Assembly (NCBI RefSeq): GCF_000004075.3
Contig: NC_026657.2
Coordinates: forward strand, 7,192,001-7,256,000
DNA from: Cucumis sativus
Lineage: Eukaryota; Streptophyta; Magnoliopsida; Cucurbitales; Cucurbitaceae
Reading direction: 5' to 3'
DNA: 64,000 nt
How positions within the stretch are numbered: the stretch's first letter is position 1; each line of letters starts with the position of its first letter. The translations under genes were made by a program, and so were the position numbers. The notes under the pieces are model-generated. The model saw only the letters and a program-made list of their open reading frames with translations, was not told where the DNA came from and did no database searches. Of the stretch, positions 1 through 11,066 are shown in pieces.

Positions 1-638
1 GTTTTGGAGTTCATATTCTGTATGGCTGTGTGCTTTCAATGTGAAATTAGATGTTACAATAGTAAAAATATTTAATGCATGTGCTGTCTTTCTGAAGTAA
101 TAATATCTATCCAATACTCTATTGGCTACAAAGAAGAATGCTGTACTTGTCTTCGATGTCTCCTTTTTCCTGTTGACTGGATTTGGATTAAGGGGTTCAC
201 TGCATGGGATCTTCTCACCATTTAAAAACGAACTATTAATCCTTGGTGTTCTTCGTATACATTTTTCGCTATTTAGATCAGTAACTACTTAAAAGTATTG
301 AAATTTAAATTGTGAATAAAAGCAGAGAGATTTTAAAAAACCGAAGTATCTGTAGTTTGCTTGTTTTATAAGCAAACTAGGAAAAGATACTCCCATTGTC
401 GTGAGATTTTTATGTGGGAGTGGTACTCAAATTTCGATTTAAATGACATAAAAATACAGGCCATATAAAAGAATTAGCAGAAAGTATTATTGACATTTTT
501 CTCTTGAGGTGGACGTGGAGGGAGAAAGGGGAGGGGAAAAGGGGTTGTTTCCTTGTGTCTCATGTTCGACCTTAATGGAATAGACAAAATATGCACTTGT
601 GACCACCATCATGTTTAGTCATATGCTGAGGTATCGAT
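1..638. other. Intergenic or flanking sequence, left edge
   Basis: No open frame or conserved motif could be recognised. The stretch could hold the 3' untranslated end of a gene lying outside the window, but nothing in the sequence shows this. Confidence 0.4.
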
Positions 639-670
639 CACGTGGTCTTGTCATCGAAGAATATATATAA
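639..670 (+). promoter_or_regulatory. Putative core promoter of the MAKR6-like gene
   Basis: A CACGTG G-box core lies at 639-644 and a TATATATA-type TATA box at 661-670, followed by a pyrimidine-rich stretch. The ATG at 697 is only about 27 bases after the TATA box, so the leader would be very short. This may mean that translation starts at the second in-frame ATG (715), or that an upstream leader exon has been missed. Confidence 0.4.
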
Positions 671-696
671 TTGTTTCCTTCCTCACTGTTACATTC

Positions 697-1409
697 ATGA
701 ATTGCAAGGGACTGATGGATGACCCCCGACCTCTAGCAGTTGAAAGCTTTTCTACCAGTTGGCTTTTGAATGTGAAGCAGTCCTATGATGCCACATCCAA
801 AGTGATGGATTATAAGATTGTTAAACCTTCAAGGTTACTGGATGAAACCCAAAGCTTCAAATTCAACACTTCAATCCATCCATCCGTTCTTTTATCCCAT
901 GCTGATGAACTTTTTTTTGATGGCTCTGTCAGACCAGTTAATATAAACCACATAACAGGAGCCTCCAATACATCTGATTTTGTTCCAGTTGAGCTCAATT
1001 CTTCACTCTCTTCTTTAACTTCTAGTCCAGCCATAGAAAACAGATGTCATTCTGGAAGATGGAGAAAAACATTATGTATGTTACAGAAGTCTTTAGGATG
1101 TCTCAGTCCCATATGCCATAAAGTAGACCCAGCTGAAGTTAACTTGGATGATGACATTAAACAAAAATCCAGTGATGTTAGGAGTCAACGCCAATCCCCA
1201 CGAGTATCTCCACAAAGCAACATTGGCCCCTCATCAGGTGATTGGTGCCATCTAGAGAACTCAATTTATGAAGCAATACTTCACTGCAAAAAATCAATAG
1301 GTTTGTTGCATGTTTCCTTGTTTTATGGTTAATTAATCTCCATTTGTTCACCACACAGTATTCTCATTATCTTCTTGATTTAGGGAATGATATCTCGGAC
1401 CAAAATTAA
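697..1409 (+). CDS. MAKR6-like membrane-associated kinase regulator
   Basis: Two exons, 697-1300 and 1384-1409, give 209 residues. The intron (1301-1383, GT-AG, 83 bases) falls after HCKKSI, and the last exon adds only a few residues before TAA. The N-terminus from the second methionine (715) reads MDDPRPLAVESFSTSWLLN, which resembles MAKR6 proteins, so 715 may be the true start. A HADELFFDG motif near residues 68-76 is the HADELF-type signature of the BKI1/MAKR group. The C-terminus has the SIYEAILHCKKS segment that in BKI1-type proteins acts as the receptor-kinase-binding tail. Members are intrinsically disordered, plasma-membrane-associated regulators of receptor-like kinase signalling. 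If the intron is retained, translation runs to 1332 with a different tail. The family call is fairly firm; the exact start and the 3' exon are inferred. Confidence 0.72.
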
Positions 1410-3470
1410 AGGGCAATGGATTGATGAAGTACCAGACTTCTGGAATGGTTCCAGCATGGCAACGTGTTCTTTGTCCTCTTTTTCTCTGGCAGTATCCCTT
1501 TTCACTTAATTTTCTAAGGAGAAGTTATATTTTGTCAGTCCTTTGAGAATGAACGACATGTATAGGATCTTGGATGTGTTTGTAAGGGAAGTATCTCATG
1601 CATCCTTGAGAGTGATGTAACTAGGATGCTACCTTGTCTTGTTTGATATGCTGTGTACCGTAGAGTGAGAGAAACAAGTTATTGTTCAAGAAAAAACAGG
1701 GCGTCTGTTTTATACGGAATAGGAATGCTCGTTTCTATTCAATGTTGTGCGTTTTCAGATATACACATTCAAGTTTTCTGACAGCTATGGAAAATTCTAT
1801 ATTTACTTTACTTTGGACTTACTTTTTCGCATATTCATACCAATGCTTCCATCTTTATAAAATGGCAGTTTGTGAGGTGCTCAATTGCATGTTTTACATG
1901 GCTAGTTTCTGTCGCAGGAAGTTTCTATCCCAATTTTTATTCCTGGAATGCAGTCGGAAAACTACCATTTCTGTCTCTGGAGAGAGAGAGAGACAGAGAC
2001 GAAGAGAGAGTTATGTTAAGCTGGTTGCAAGTGACCAAGTACAGGACATGGACAAAATATGTTAGGAGAAAGGCCACGAAGTTCAACCTCACCCCTTCAT
2101 TGCTTTCACACCCTTTTGTTGTTTTCCTTTTTGTTCAATCTATCCTTGATCTTTACGGTGGAGTCCCCGCCCATACACATTACACACACACACACAAAGA
2201 GAGAGAGAGAAGAAAAAAGAAAACAAAGAAAATAATGCATGTCACCCTAACCCTTCCTTGTATTTCAAACACAATCCAAATATTTAAATCCTTACTGAGG
2301 GGACCAACCATAGTCTTATCTTCACTGCTGGTTATGACCTTTGCCCATGGCCAGGGGTCACATGAATATGACATCATCAAAATTCATCTCGCCTTAATCT
2401 TGAATTTTGGTAGCGTTTGTTTATATCATATTTTGTTACGGTAACAATGGATGGATAAAGAAAATAGAACCTTCTATCCATTATGCTTCCAAATATTCTT
2501 GTGCAAACATAGGTTAAAACTGCACTGTAACAAAACCTTGTTTGGGGGATGTCCATTGATGGAACTCATTGCAAAATAGGTAGAAACTATTAGGCCTAGT
2601 AATTCAAGCTTATGACCACAAAACACTGACTATGAAATTAGATTAGATTTAATGAGAAAGAATGTCAGTTAGAAGGATGCATAGCAAAAAGAGAAAATTA
2701 TGTGTGTGTTTATTTATGAAGTTGCTTCGTGGAGTTTTCATTTCTTTCTATGGATAGACTACATACCTGTGAATCAATACATTGTTGTTAGGACCAATAA
2801 CTTTTGTTGGTAATTAAGCAGAGAGAGGAAAAAAAGGTTGGGAAAAGGTCATTCAAAGAGTTATAATTGTGATGAAGCTTTCCCTGTAAAGAGTGAAAGA
2901 ACAGCCTCCCTAGTAGAAAATTATCTCCTTGTAAAATGACATAGTTTTCCTAAATGTTTTTACCAAAGATAACCAAATCGCAGTGATCCGTAGTCCTAAG
3001 CCTATTCCAGCTCAAAGTCCATATCTTGAGTCTTTCAAAATCTATGTACCTAAAGTGTACTTAAAGTGAAAAAAGATGATTTCTTCGGTCTAGATATCTC
3101 TTTTTCCTCATCGACTCGAAAGGTATCCCTCCAAAATAAACTTCTGATTCAACTTATTAACAAATCTTGAGTTCTAAGTTATTGTTTACATAGAGGTGGA
3201 TATTAGGAGAGAGAATTTCACTACTTGTGCTAGTTTCATAATTGGATTTTCCCCTAAGCTTTTAGACTAAAGCATATCATCCACTCTATTTAAAGAAATT
3301 CGCACATCCTCTCTTCAAAACTTATTTCTAGAAGATAAAAAAGGAGGAAACAAGGAGAGAAAACCCCACCAGACTCGACCATTATACATGTCTATAATCA
3401 CGAAAAGCGCGTAACTTACCAATATGAAACATCTCTATTTGATGCAAAATTACAAAATATGAAGCTACGA
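1410..3470. other. Intergenic, A+T-rich, with microsatellites
   Basis: No gene is supported. The first few hundred bases are probably the 3' untranslated region of the MAKR6-like gene. Short purine-rich and CA/GA tracts occur; the frames that cross them are low-complexity and look accidental. Confidence 0.5.
1979..2211. repeat. (GA)n and compound (CA)n(GA)n microsatellites
   Basis: A GA-rich tract runs from about 1979 to 2010. A compound tract of CA repeats (about 2182-2196) passes directly into GA repeats (about 2198-2211). These are simple sequence repeats with no coding signal. Confidence 0.8.
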
Positions 3471-3780
3471 GTCCTACAAAACCCAAAAAGAAAAAAAAGA
3501 AGAAGAAGAATAATTCCCCACCACACAAGCCTTTTAGGCAGCAGGGGGACCAAAGACGTTGATATGGGAGGCATGTCCCATATGTCAGGCAATGAGTAGC
3601 TGTTGTTGCTAATGACGCGGCGGCAAATGCCTAAGATTTCACTCTGTTCAGACTCCCAAATGCCATTTTTAGGAGTTGGATTCTTTGTTTCTATGAGATG
3701 TTGAACTCTAGAGTTTATGAGTCTTCAGAAGGTGGCAAAGCCAAATGAGGTTGGGTTGGCGTTTTGGTATGCCATTCTAA
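3470..3780 (-). pseudogene. Coding-like relic or unrecognised 3' exon
   Basis: Read on the minus strand, this block has balanced, codon-like composition, unlike the A+T-rich DNA around it. One frame is open from about 3745 down to a TAG near 3475 and contains SNNSYSLPDIWDMPPIS. A second frame holds a short run ending GHASHINVFGPPAA and a stop. The good stretches lie in different frames and no start or clear splice pair joins them. I do not recognise a family. It may be a decayed gene end or the last exon of an unannotated gene. Confidence 0.25.
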
Positions 3781-5100
3781 CTTTCATATTTTTCTTTTGA
3801 TGAATCGTTGCACATGGAGTTTTTAGTTGGAATCGTAATTGGGGACCAAAGTTCTAATATTTGTCTTTGGTTTATCAAGATCAGATCATACTGAGTTACT
3901 TTGTCTGCCTTCTGATTATGATTGAAATCAAATGGTCTATATAGTTTGTCCCACAAGTTGAAATTGGAATTGGAAAGATTTCAAACCTCTAACCTCTAAT
4001 TTGTAGTTAGCTCAGACACAATTAATTTTTAGGGAATCTAGGATTTAAGGGCCTACCTAATCACTCATTATTCTCTTAGTATGCTAATCTAAACACAATG
4101 AAAATTCATCAAAACCAAATTTGGTTTGTGTTAAATAAGATTATTTTATACAGACAACATTTAATTAGATTCGTGTTTATATATAAACAACAACAAATTT
4201 GTGTAATTACTCTGGATATTTTTTTACTGGTCTTTATAAATACTAATGAATCTCAAGTTACTATTATGAGTAAATTCGGCTTTGTTTTACATAATAACTT
4301 CGGCTTTATTTTACATTGACTTACGAGGCTAGTTGCAAATATAATAATTAAATTTAATATAATTAAGTATACAACAAAATTATTCAAAAAATTATAAATA
4401 TAGTAAAATTTGTAATCTATAAAGAGTTTATCATTAATAGATTATGTTGCAAATATTAATCTATATCGATAAACCATAAAATTCTATAAATGGTAGAATT
4501 CTATCAACGGTAGACTTTGCTATATTTTCAATTTCTAAAAAAAATGGTCACTTTATATTATTGGTATTCCTAAAAGGGATAATTGCTAATTTAACAATTA
4601 AATTCAAAATAATTAACTATATAACAAGATTTTGAAAAATTTTATAAATATAGTAAAATTTGTCAAATTATATTAATAACATAAGTTTATTACCGATAAA
4701 CTATGTTGCAATATTGGCCTATGATGGATGATACAAAGTCTATTAGTAATAATTCTAGTATACGTTAAAATATTGTTATATGGTTGATTATAAATTATAA
4801 TGGTAAATTGCAATTTTCCGTCCTAAAATTGTTTTGGGAAGGAAAACCCAAGCCCATAAAAGAATAAAGCCCAACTATATGAACCGTCTCGTCATTTTGT
4901 AAGCCCAATTTATTTACATAGATCAATCATTCCAATTTAATTTCTGACCATTATCAATTTGTTCGTACAAATTTATTTACATAAGATACGAAGTTCATAT
5001 TTTTGAGCTGAATACTGAAGCTTCGCAATTTACAGAGAAAATTCGGAAGAGTTTCGTTTTGGCGCATCGCATCTCCTTCCTTCTTCGCATCAGTTATCCT
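3781..5100. other. Intergenic and 5' flank of the U11/U12-59K gene
   Basis: A+T-rich sequence with no supported gene. It carries copies of the dispersed foldback repeat at about 4370-4720 and, near its right end, the probable promoter and 5' untranslated region of the gene starting at 5165. No clear TATA box was picked out. Confidence 0.45.
4370..4720. repeat. Dispersed A+T-rich foldback repeat, two diverged copies
   Basis: Two related blocks (about 4370-4550 and 4590-4720) share the order ATAAATATAGTAAAATTTGT, then TATCGATAAAC- or CCGATAAAC-like segments. The same word order recurs at about 20200, 22370, 57300, 62340 and more weakly at 63550. The family looks like a non-autonomous foldback or MITE-like element. 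No transposase is visible. Confidence 0.45.
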
Positions 5101-5164
5101 AATCTACTTGACATTTTTTCTTCTTAATCTATTTGGTTTTCATCGATTGTTGCTCTCAGTAGCA

Positions 5165-8100
5165 ATGAATCCAGTTCCGCATCAGTTTACACCTCAACGT
5201 CCGTGGTTCCCGGTGCCGCCACCGAATCCGCCGCCGTCTTCTTCTTCTTCTTCTTCATTTTTCTGGGACAACCTCAATGTGCGTGATCGTTTAAGAGAAT
5301 TGCAAGACACTCTCAATCTCGCCAAGTCAATGTATGTGTGTTCGTAATTTTTTTTTCTTAGACATTATTTGTTTGTTCGTAATTTTTTGCATACTACGTC
5401 TCAGTTCAGTTACTTCTTGTCCTAAATTGTGATTGAAGTTTAAATATTGATAGGCAGAAAGAGCTGGAAATGTTGATGTTAGTTAAAGAGGCCAAATTAT
5501 CCGAGCAGAGTACTGATAGTCTGCCTAATGGTTCTTCTATTGGTGAATTTTGTGATTACTTGGAAGATAGAAGGATTAGTTTGGAGTTGCAAGAATCACG
5601 TTCGGTTGAAGCTGCAGCTGGTTTGATGGAAAAGTTGAGAGCTCAGCTTCATCCATTTAGGCTTGATACGGATGAATCGAGTCTCTGGGAAGCAGTTAGG
5701 TTATCTGGTAAATTATCAAAGGCCAAGAGAAATAAGCAATGGAGAAAGAGAAAGAGGAAGCGCGTTGCTGAATCACTTGCAAAGGTTGTCTTTATTTGTA
5801 TCCCAAATTATCTAACATATTTACTGTAATCTTACTTCTTCTTTTTTCCCACCTTTTATTCTGAAATCTCAGGAACGAGAAAGTTTTGATCAAGTTGATC
5901 TGGAGGCTGATGAATGGAGGGCCAGGGAGATTGCCAAAGATATTGCAAAACGCAAGGTGCTAAAATATCAACTGATCTTCTTTTTCTTTCTAATCTCCCA
6001 CTGGTAGCTGAGAATTTAATGTCCTTTTTTGGCTTCTTTTTTAGGTTGGATAAGCGAGTTCTATTGTAATCTGATCTTTAGTCTAGACATATAAAAATAT
6101 TTAGGGGAGTTATTTATTCGTTTATATTTTAGTAAGAAACTAGGTGTTGAGGAGATAAATGGTTATAAGCAATAGGGCCATTGGAAGATGGTTTTCTATT
6201 TCAGATTCAGAACCAGTAACCAAATTTGTGGTCGTGTCCCAAGAACATCGAAGTACAGTACATGATGGGGTTTATAGAAGTATATTGATAAAAATATTGA
6301 AAGTCTGCATTTAACTGCTGCCAGCTCTCATGTTCATATAAATTCTATTGTTTCCTCATCTCATGAACGGGTTATTTACTTCCAATAAAAAATATATATA
6401 TAGACAGCTCTTTACATTTTCACAGTTTTTTTCTAGACATAAAATCTTCCCCCACCCAATGTTTTGTACTTGATTACTATCGTGCTTTTGCTTGTCTAAC
6501 TCTGAAATATGGAACATTGGCACCATGTATTGACAGAATGATGTTAATTGTTGATGAGCAAAAAATTTCAGGTGGAGAAGATGAACGAAATTGCAAGAAT
6601 TAAAGCAAAAGAGGAGAAAAAGAAGCTAGATTCTGAGGTGAGAATCAATCAAACTATAGTATTAAAACTATTCTCATCAGTTTTTTTCCCCCTTCTTATG
6701 AGCTTCTAGCTAATGTTGGATATCATGTAGCTTGAACTGGCACTAATAGTGGAAAAGTTGCAAGAATTACGCTCCATCAGGATCCAAAAGTTGAAGAAAC
6801 AAGGTTCAGTTTTTTACTTCTTCATTTCTAACTGTATCGTTATCCTTCTTAACATGCAGGTGGTTTGTTTTGCTGGTTTAGCAGATTTGTTTCATTCGTT
6901 TTGGTCTTTGGCAATTTGTTAGGTGTAGGATAGAAGACAAATTCTAAATCGTTTTTAATTTTAATGGTTCCCAAAGAGATTTGTCATGGTTCTACCAGAG
7001 TCATTGTAGAATCATGAAACCTTGAGAAACTTGGGAACATTTACGGAGGCTTACAACTGGGGATACAAAAGCAATTGGTTTAGGCTAGAGGAATTTAGTA
7101 TGTGGTTTTTCTCTTCCTCTGTCTGCTGAGGTGGTTATTGAAGGCTTAAAAATTTGGGGAAAATTTGACATTCTCTATAGGATAAAAATAATGTTGTGAA
7201 CCAGAAGTTACAGGGTTGAAAAGGGTATGTCTTATTTTCATGGATTGTGTTGTTTAATTATTGGGTAAGTCAAGATTTTGAGGTTTAGTTTGGTCCTTGG
7301 AACTATTTTCTTTCTGACTTCACTATGTGAATGAATTTCTTTTTTTTCTCTATTTAAAAGGAAAAAATGATCGCTGTTGTGAGTTCTTACTACCTTCTCT
7401 ATCATTAAATTGCCCTCTCTATGTGTAAATGCATGTATTATGAAAAGTAATATGCTGCTGTCTCTATATGCAATGGTACTTTTGAATCCTGTGTTTGAGC
7501 CAAGAAATTTTGACGCTTGAATCTGGTTATATCCTAATGATAGTAGTAGTTGGTAATCTATTTGTCCAGGTCATTTTCTACCTGAGGAGGATGATAAGTT
7601 TCTAGAGAAGGTTCGAGCTGCAGTTGAAGAAGAGGAACGTCAAGCCCTTGCTGCAGCTGATACGGATGCTGCCAAGGATGCCATTGCTACTGCAGAGGTC
7701 TCTAGGAAGACTGTTCCAACTTACCCTGAATCAAGGGATCCAGATAGTGCTACAGATAGGTCTGAAGAAAGAAACGATCAAAGATCTGCCGGTGCAGATG
7801 AGAAGGTCTCCAACACCAGCACTAATAAAGAGCCTGGGAAACAGTTTGGAGAACTACAGGGTTATGGAAGAATGTACGATTATGCAGCCAACTTACCGAT
7901 GGAATTCTATCATTATTATTACGGAAGTAACACCGATATGGGCACGTTAATTGAGGTAATTGTTTCTGTGCTCTTCACTTATTGCAGAATTTTTGTGGCA
8001 TAGTCTAGTGAAATTCATGCAGTTGGTGCATACTTTGATCTTTTATGTCCACCGTTGAGTTGAATTTGGAAGTCTCATTGTATCTTTAGCATTTGTAGAA

Positions 8101-8882
8101 AAGCTAAGCATACTTTTATTACCTTTTCTGAAAAAATTACAGTATAATATTGGTTCACGAATTTGGGAAATCTAGATTATTTTTATTGTACAAAGTAGTG
8201 AGTCTTAGAAGTATGAATTGTTATAGCATGTAAGGTTTTGTGTTTCTAAAGGACAGCTTGAGGCCTGAGAGATTTGTGACTTGTGAGAGATGTTGAAAAG
8301 CCTAGTGTAGCTTTGTTATTCCATTTTGTGGAATTAAGAAATTTGTAGTATGAGAGAAGCAAATTTAAATTTTAACGGACTGCATGCTAAACGGTAAAAC
8401 AATGCTAAAGACTTGCTTGAAGCTAACCCAAAAGTTCGAAACTCTTCCTTCTCTAGAAAAACAATACCCCCTTGGCTCATGACATACACATAACCTTATT
8501 ACGGTGCCGAACTAGTCAACTGTTTTTGTGATTCTGAAACATTCCCTTGCCTCAGTTTACTAAAAGAAACCAATAACACTCTTTGTGTGCAGGTAAGACG
8601 ATCATGGGATGCATTTATAAGACCAGGAGGAAGGTACGATACGATTACTTACTCACAAATACCTACAATAGCTTCTCAAGTGTGCTAATTATATAATCCT
8701 CAACAGTTTCACAATTGTATATATTTAAATATTTGAATGCATTGACAGCCCAGAGAGGTGGGAGAGTTATGCTAATTGAATGTTCCTACGAAATTATGTG
8801 CAGCCGGATACCAGGGCATTGGGTTGAACCACCACCACCCTCAGATGAAATATGGGCAGCATATTTGGTTCCACAAAAATGA
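5165..8882 (+). CDS. U11/U12 snRNP 59 kDa protein (minor spliceosome)
   Basis: Eight exons: 5165-5331, 5454-5784, 5873-5956, 6572-6637, 6731-6803, 7570-7955, 8593-8633, 8804-8882. All introns are GT-AG and phases agree throughout, giving 408 residues. The order matches plant U11/U12-59K: a proline/serine-rich N-terminus (PWFPVPPPNPPPSSS), an ELQDTLNLAKSMQKELEML helix, a long charged coiled coil, an acidic alanine-rich middle (VRAAVEEEERQALAAADTDA) and the tail GGSRIPGHWVEPPPPSDEIW. The protein is part of the U11/U12 di-snRNP that recognises U12-type introns in the nucleus. ATG 5165 is chosen because homologues begin MNP. An in-frame upstream start-like codon lies in the leader. Introns 5 (about 770 bases) and 6 (about 640 bases) are the longest. 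Confidence 0.9.
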
Positions 8883-9285
8883 AAACATCCAACCATATGA
8901 TCAGAATTGGTTTTCCAAGCTTTGGAAATGCATCAATAATATAAGTTGATTAAACGATTGGAAGAGACTGTCTTAATTTGGTTAACAGTTTCGAATAATC
9001 ACTGGATGTACGAGTGAGAAACTCAAGAGGATACTTTGAATCTAGTAGTTGCTATAGGCATGTACACACTTGAGCTTACGTCTTTGAGGCTGTAAAATGA
9101 TTTTTTTTTTCTTTTCGGGATCATATGTGAACGTGAAATTATGTAAACACAAATTTTGGATGGAACATAGAGTTTTAAAGAAGCCCAATCAATTATTATT
9201 TGGTTCCTTCTTTATTAGAAGATAATGATTTAGAAAAGTATACAACATTTGCTTGTGGTCTTTTGTTCTACTTCTTAAAAGTATT
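8883..9285. other. 3' flank of the U11/U12-59K gene
   Basis: Probably the 3' untranslated region and a short intergenic gap. No open frame or structural element is seen before the tRNA terminator. Confidence 0.4.
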
Positions 9286-9296
9286 AAAAAAGAAAA
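9286..9296 (-). terminator. Pol III oligo-T terminator of tRNA-His
   Basis: On the minus strand, a run of four T then C then six T lies 7-17 bases beyond the tRNA 3' end. This is the usual RNA polymerase III stop signal. Confidence 0.7.
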
Positions 9297-9302
9297 GTTA
9301 AG

Positions 9303-9374
9303 TGTGGCTGCTGGGATTCGAGCCCAGGTCTCCACGGCCACAACGTGGAATTCTTACCACTAAACTACAGCCAC
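9303..9374 (-). tRNA. tRNA-His (anticodon GUG)
   Basis: This is a 72-base nuclear-type tRNA on the minus strand. The seven-base acceptor stem GTGGCTG pairs with CAGCCAC and is followed by discriminator A. The anticodon arm is CCACG-TTGTGGC-CGTGG with GTG as anticodon. The T arm holds GCTCGAATC, which also serves as the B box; the A box is TAGTTTAGTGG. CCA is not encoded, as expected for a nuclear gene, and the extra 5' G of tRNA-His is added after transcription. There is no intron. The gene looks intact and functional. Confidence 0.96.
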
Positions 9375-10575
9375 CTCTTGTTGATACAAACAGCACATAT
9401 TCTAAGAAAACTACGAATAAAAACGCTTTGATTTTCCAAATGGTTTCTTAAGTTTTAGAATAAACAATTTGGTCCTAAATTTGTCTTCAAGATTTGATAA
9501 ATAGTTCTAAATTTGTCTTCAAGATTTGATAAATAGTTCTAAGATGGTTGAGTGGGTTAATGGACAAAAATACATTTGGTAAAAATCTTATAATATTATT
9601 TTCTTAATGATGTGTGAGCAAATTTGTATTTCTGTTATCCCTGTTTTTACATATACTCAAATTAATCATCAAAATGTATGGCGATAGAAAAATTCATCTT
9701 TGTGGACAACAAAAACGATATTTTCATCATTTTTCCCTTTTCCCTGCCGATTAATTATATTTAACTTTTCTCAAACCTACTGACTCATATAGGTATGTAT
9801 TGTGGTTCAAGATTACTTCTCAAACCTACTAAATTCCATCTGGCTAGTAACAATTTTAATAGAGTATATAATTAATTTTGGCATAATCTCATTTTGATTA
9901 GTTCTGTTGATCATATAGATAGAAGCTTGACTTTCTAATTAACTCATCCAACATTAATTTGAGTACTACTATCTATTTGTAGTATGGGTCGACTCTCTCC
10001 ACCTCTCATTACTGACTCATACATGTATGTATTGTGAGGGAATCAAGTAGATTTAACGGTTGCCGTATGGGTCTATTATGGAAGCAAAATAGACAAGGCA
10101 AAGAAATAATTTTGGAATGACTCGACGTTATATTTCTTGATTTTATAGTTTTTTCCCAAACCCATCACTCAACGTTAGCATTTGCACTTATTCCTCCAGA
10201 AATATGTATAATGCATTCTGTAACTTTTCTCAATTTGATCGTCAGGCATTTGAGACGTTTTTCTTCTTGATCTTCAATTCTATTTTGGGAACTACCAATG
10301 ATGATAGTATTTTTAATTTCCAGTTATTTTCTCTCTCTATATATATATTTTTTAGATCTATGTTTTTCGTTCGAATTCCACATTTCTCTGGTAATGATCC
10401 ATAATCAACATCATCAGCTTCACATACAAATCTAATTTTCTTCCTCAAATGTTCTAACAAAAAACAACCCAACAGAGAAAAAGCAAAAGAGATTTTGGGT
10501 CATCAGATTAGACTGTTCAGAAAGTAACCACGAAATAAAACCTAATAAACTACAGAAATTATGGGGGTTAGAAAC
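9375..10575. other. Intergenic region with short direct repeats
   Basis: No gene is supported. A 26-base word (ACTGACTCATATAGGTATGT and a few bases more) appears at 9779-9804 and, with slight changes, at 10011-10036. The right part (about 10240-10575) lies downstream of the minus-strand snoRNA and may belong to its primary transcript. It contains TGATGA words but no convincing partner D box. Confidence 0.4.
9475..9538. repeat. Perfect 32-bp tandem duplication
   Basis: Two adjacent identical 32-base units (9475-9506 and 9507-9538) begin CTAAATTTGTCTTCAAG. Identity is complete, so the duplication is recent. It lies in non-coding sequence. Confidence 0.85.
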
Positions 10576-10721
10576 GAATGTTGCCGAGGGTTCAAGACGA
10601 TCCAAAACTAATAACGATTTGGGCGTCCTACGATTCGGCAGCTAAATCTGCGAAGGATTTAATTAAAAGTTAGAGGGGTCTCAATCTCAGAGTTATCCTC
10701 CCCTCTGCTGGGACCTTCGCT
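10576..10721 (-). ncRNA. H/ACA box snoRNA (pseudouridylation guide)
   Basis: The minus strand folds into the hairpin-hinge-hairpin-tail form. Hairpin 1: GCGAAGG (10720-10714) pairs with CCTTCGC (10656-10650). Inside it AGAGGGG (10706-10700) pairs with CCCCTCT (10678-10672), leaving an internal pocket. The hinge around 10650-10641 holds AGATTTA, an imperfect H box. Hairpin 2: TGCCGA (10640-10635) pairs with TCGGCA (10587-10582), with an inner AGGACG/CGTCTT stem and a CCAAA/TTTTGG stem above it. The ACA box (10581-10579) sits exactly three bases before the inferred 3' end. The length of about 146 bases suits the class. It should guide rRNA or snRNA pseudouridylation in the nucleolus; I did not identify the target. 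Confidence 0.72.
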
Positions 10722-10744
10722 CAAGTCAAACAACTAGAAATGTG

Positions 10745-10895
10745 CAAGAAAAAATCTGTATGAAAAACTAAAAATTCGAAAGCCGAACCAGTTATTCGAA
10801 GCTTGGCTCGGCAATCTGCTTTTCACTACGATTTCCGAAGGCAAACTTGGAGCCAAAGCGCATTGATTACAATGGCGCCCCATCCATAGGACCCT
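10745..10895 (-). other. Structured spacer between snoRNA candidates
   Basis: On the minus strand a CATTG-TAAT-CAATG hairpin extended by GCG/CGC lies at about 10880-10857. Next to it is a longer GCTTTGGCTC/GAGCCAAGC stem (about 10859 to 10801). No ACA tail or C/D boxes fit, so it is left unassigned. It lies inside the inferred snoRNA precursor, and could be a third, divergent RNA or a processing structure. Confidence 0.3.
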
Positions 10896-10929
10896 TCGAT
10901 TTCAAAATTAAAGGAAAAAGAAAAACGGA

Positions 10930-11033
10930 ACGCTCAGTGAATACGAACCAGATTGATATTCATCTTACAGAGCAATTATATAACCGCCCCGTAATCGATG
11001 ACTTTCCATCTTCAATTTCGCTCTTCATCGCGT
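10930..11033 (-). ncRNA. Candidate C/D box snoRNA
   Basis: On the minus strand a terminal stem ACGC (11033-11030) pairs with GCGT (10933-10930). A C-like box GCGATGA (11031-11025) lies at one end and a D box CTGA (10937-10934) at the other. Inside is an AAGATGA C'-like box near 10965-10959. The C box departs from RTGATGA at one base, so support is moderate. It shares promoter and orientation with the H/ACA RNA downstream. The guide would be the bases just 5' of the D box; its target is not known. Confidence 0.42.
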
Positions 11034-11066
11034 CAAATTTCTCCGTAGAGACAGAACCCAAAATCG

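Noticed and set aside
1682-2444. Overlapping plus-strand frames downstream of the MAKR6-like gene
   Set aside because: They cross GA and CA microsatellites and have no conserved features. This is probably 3' untranslated and intergenic sequence.
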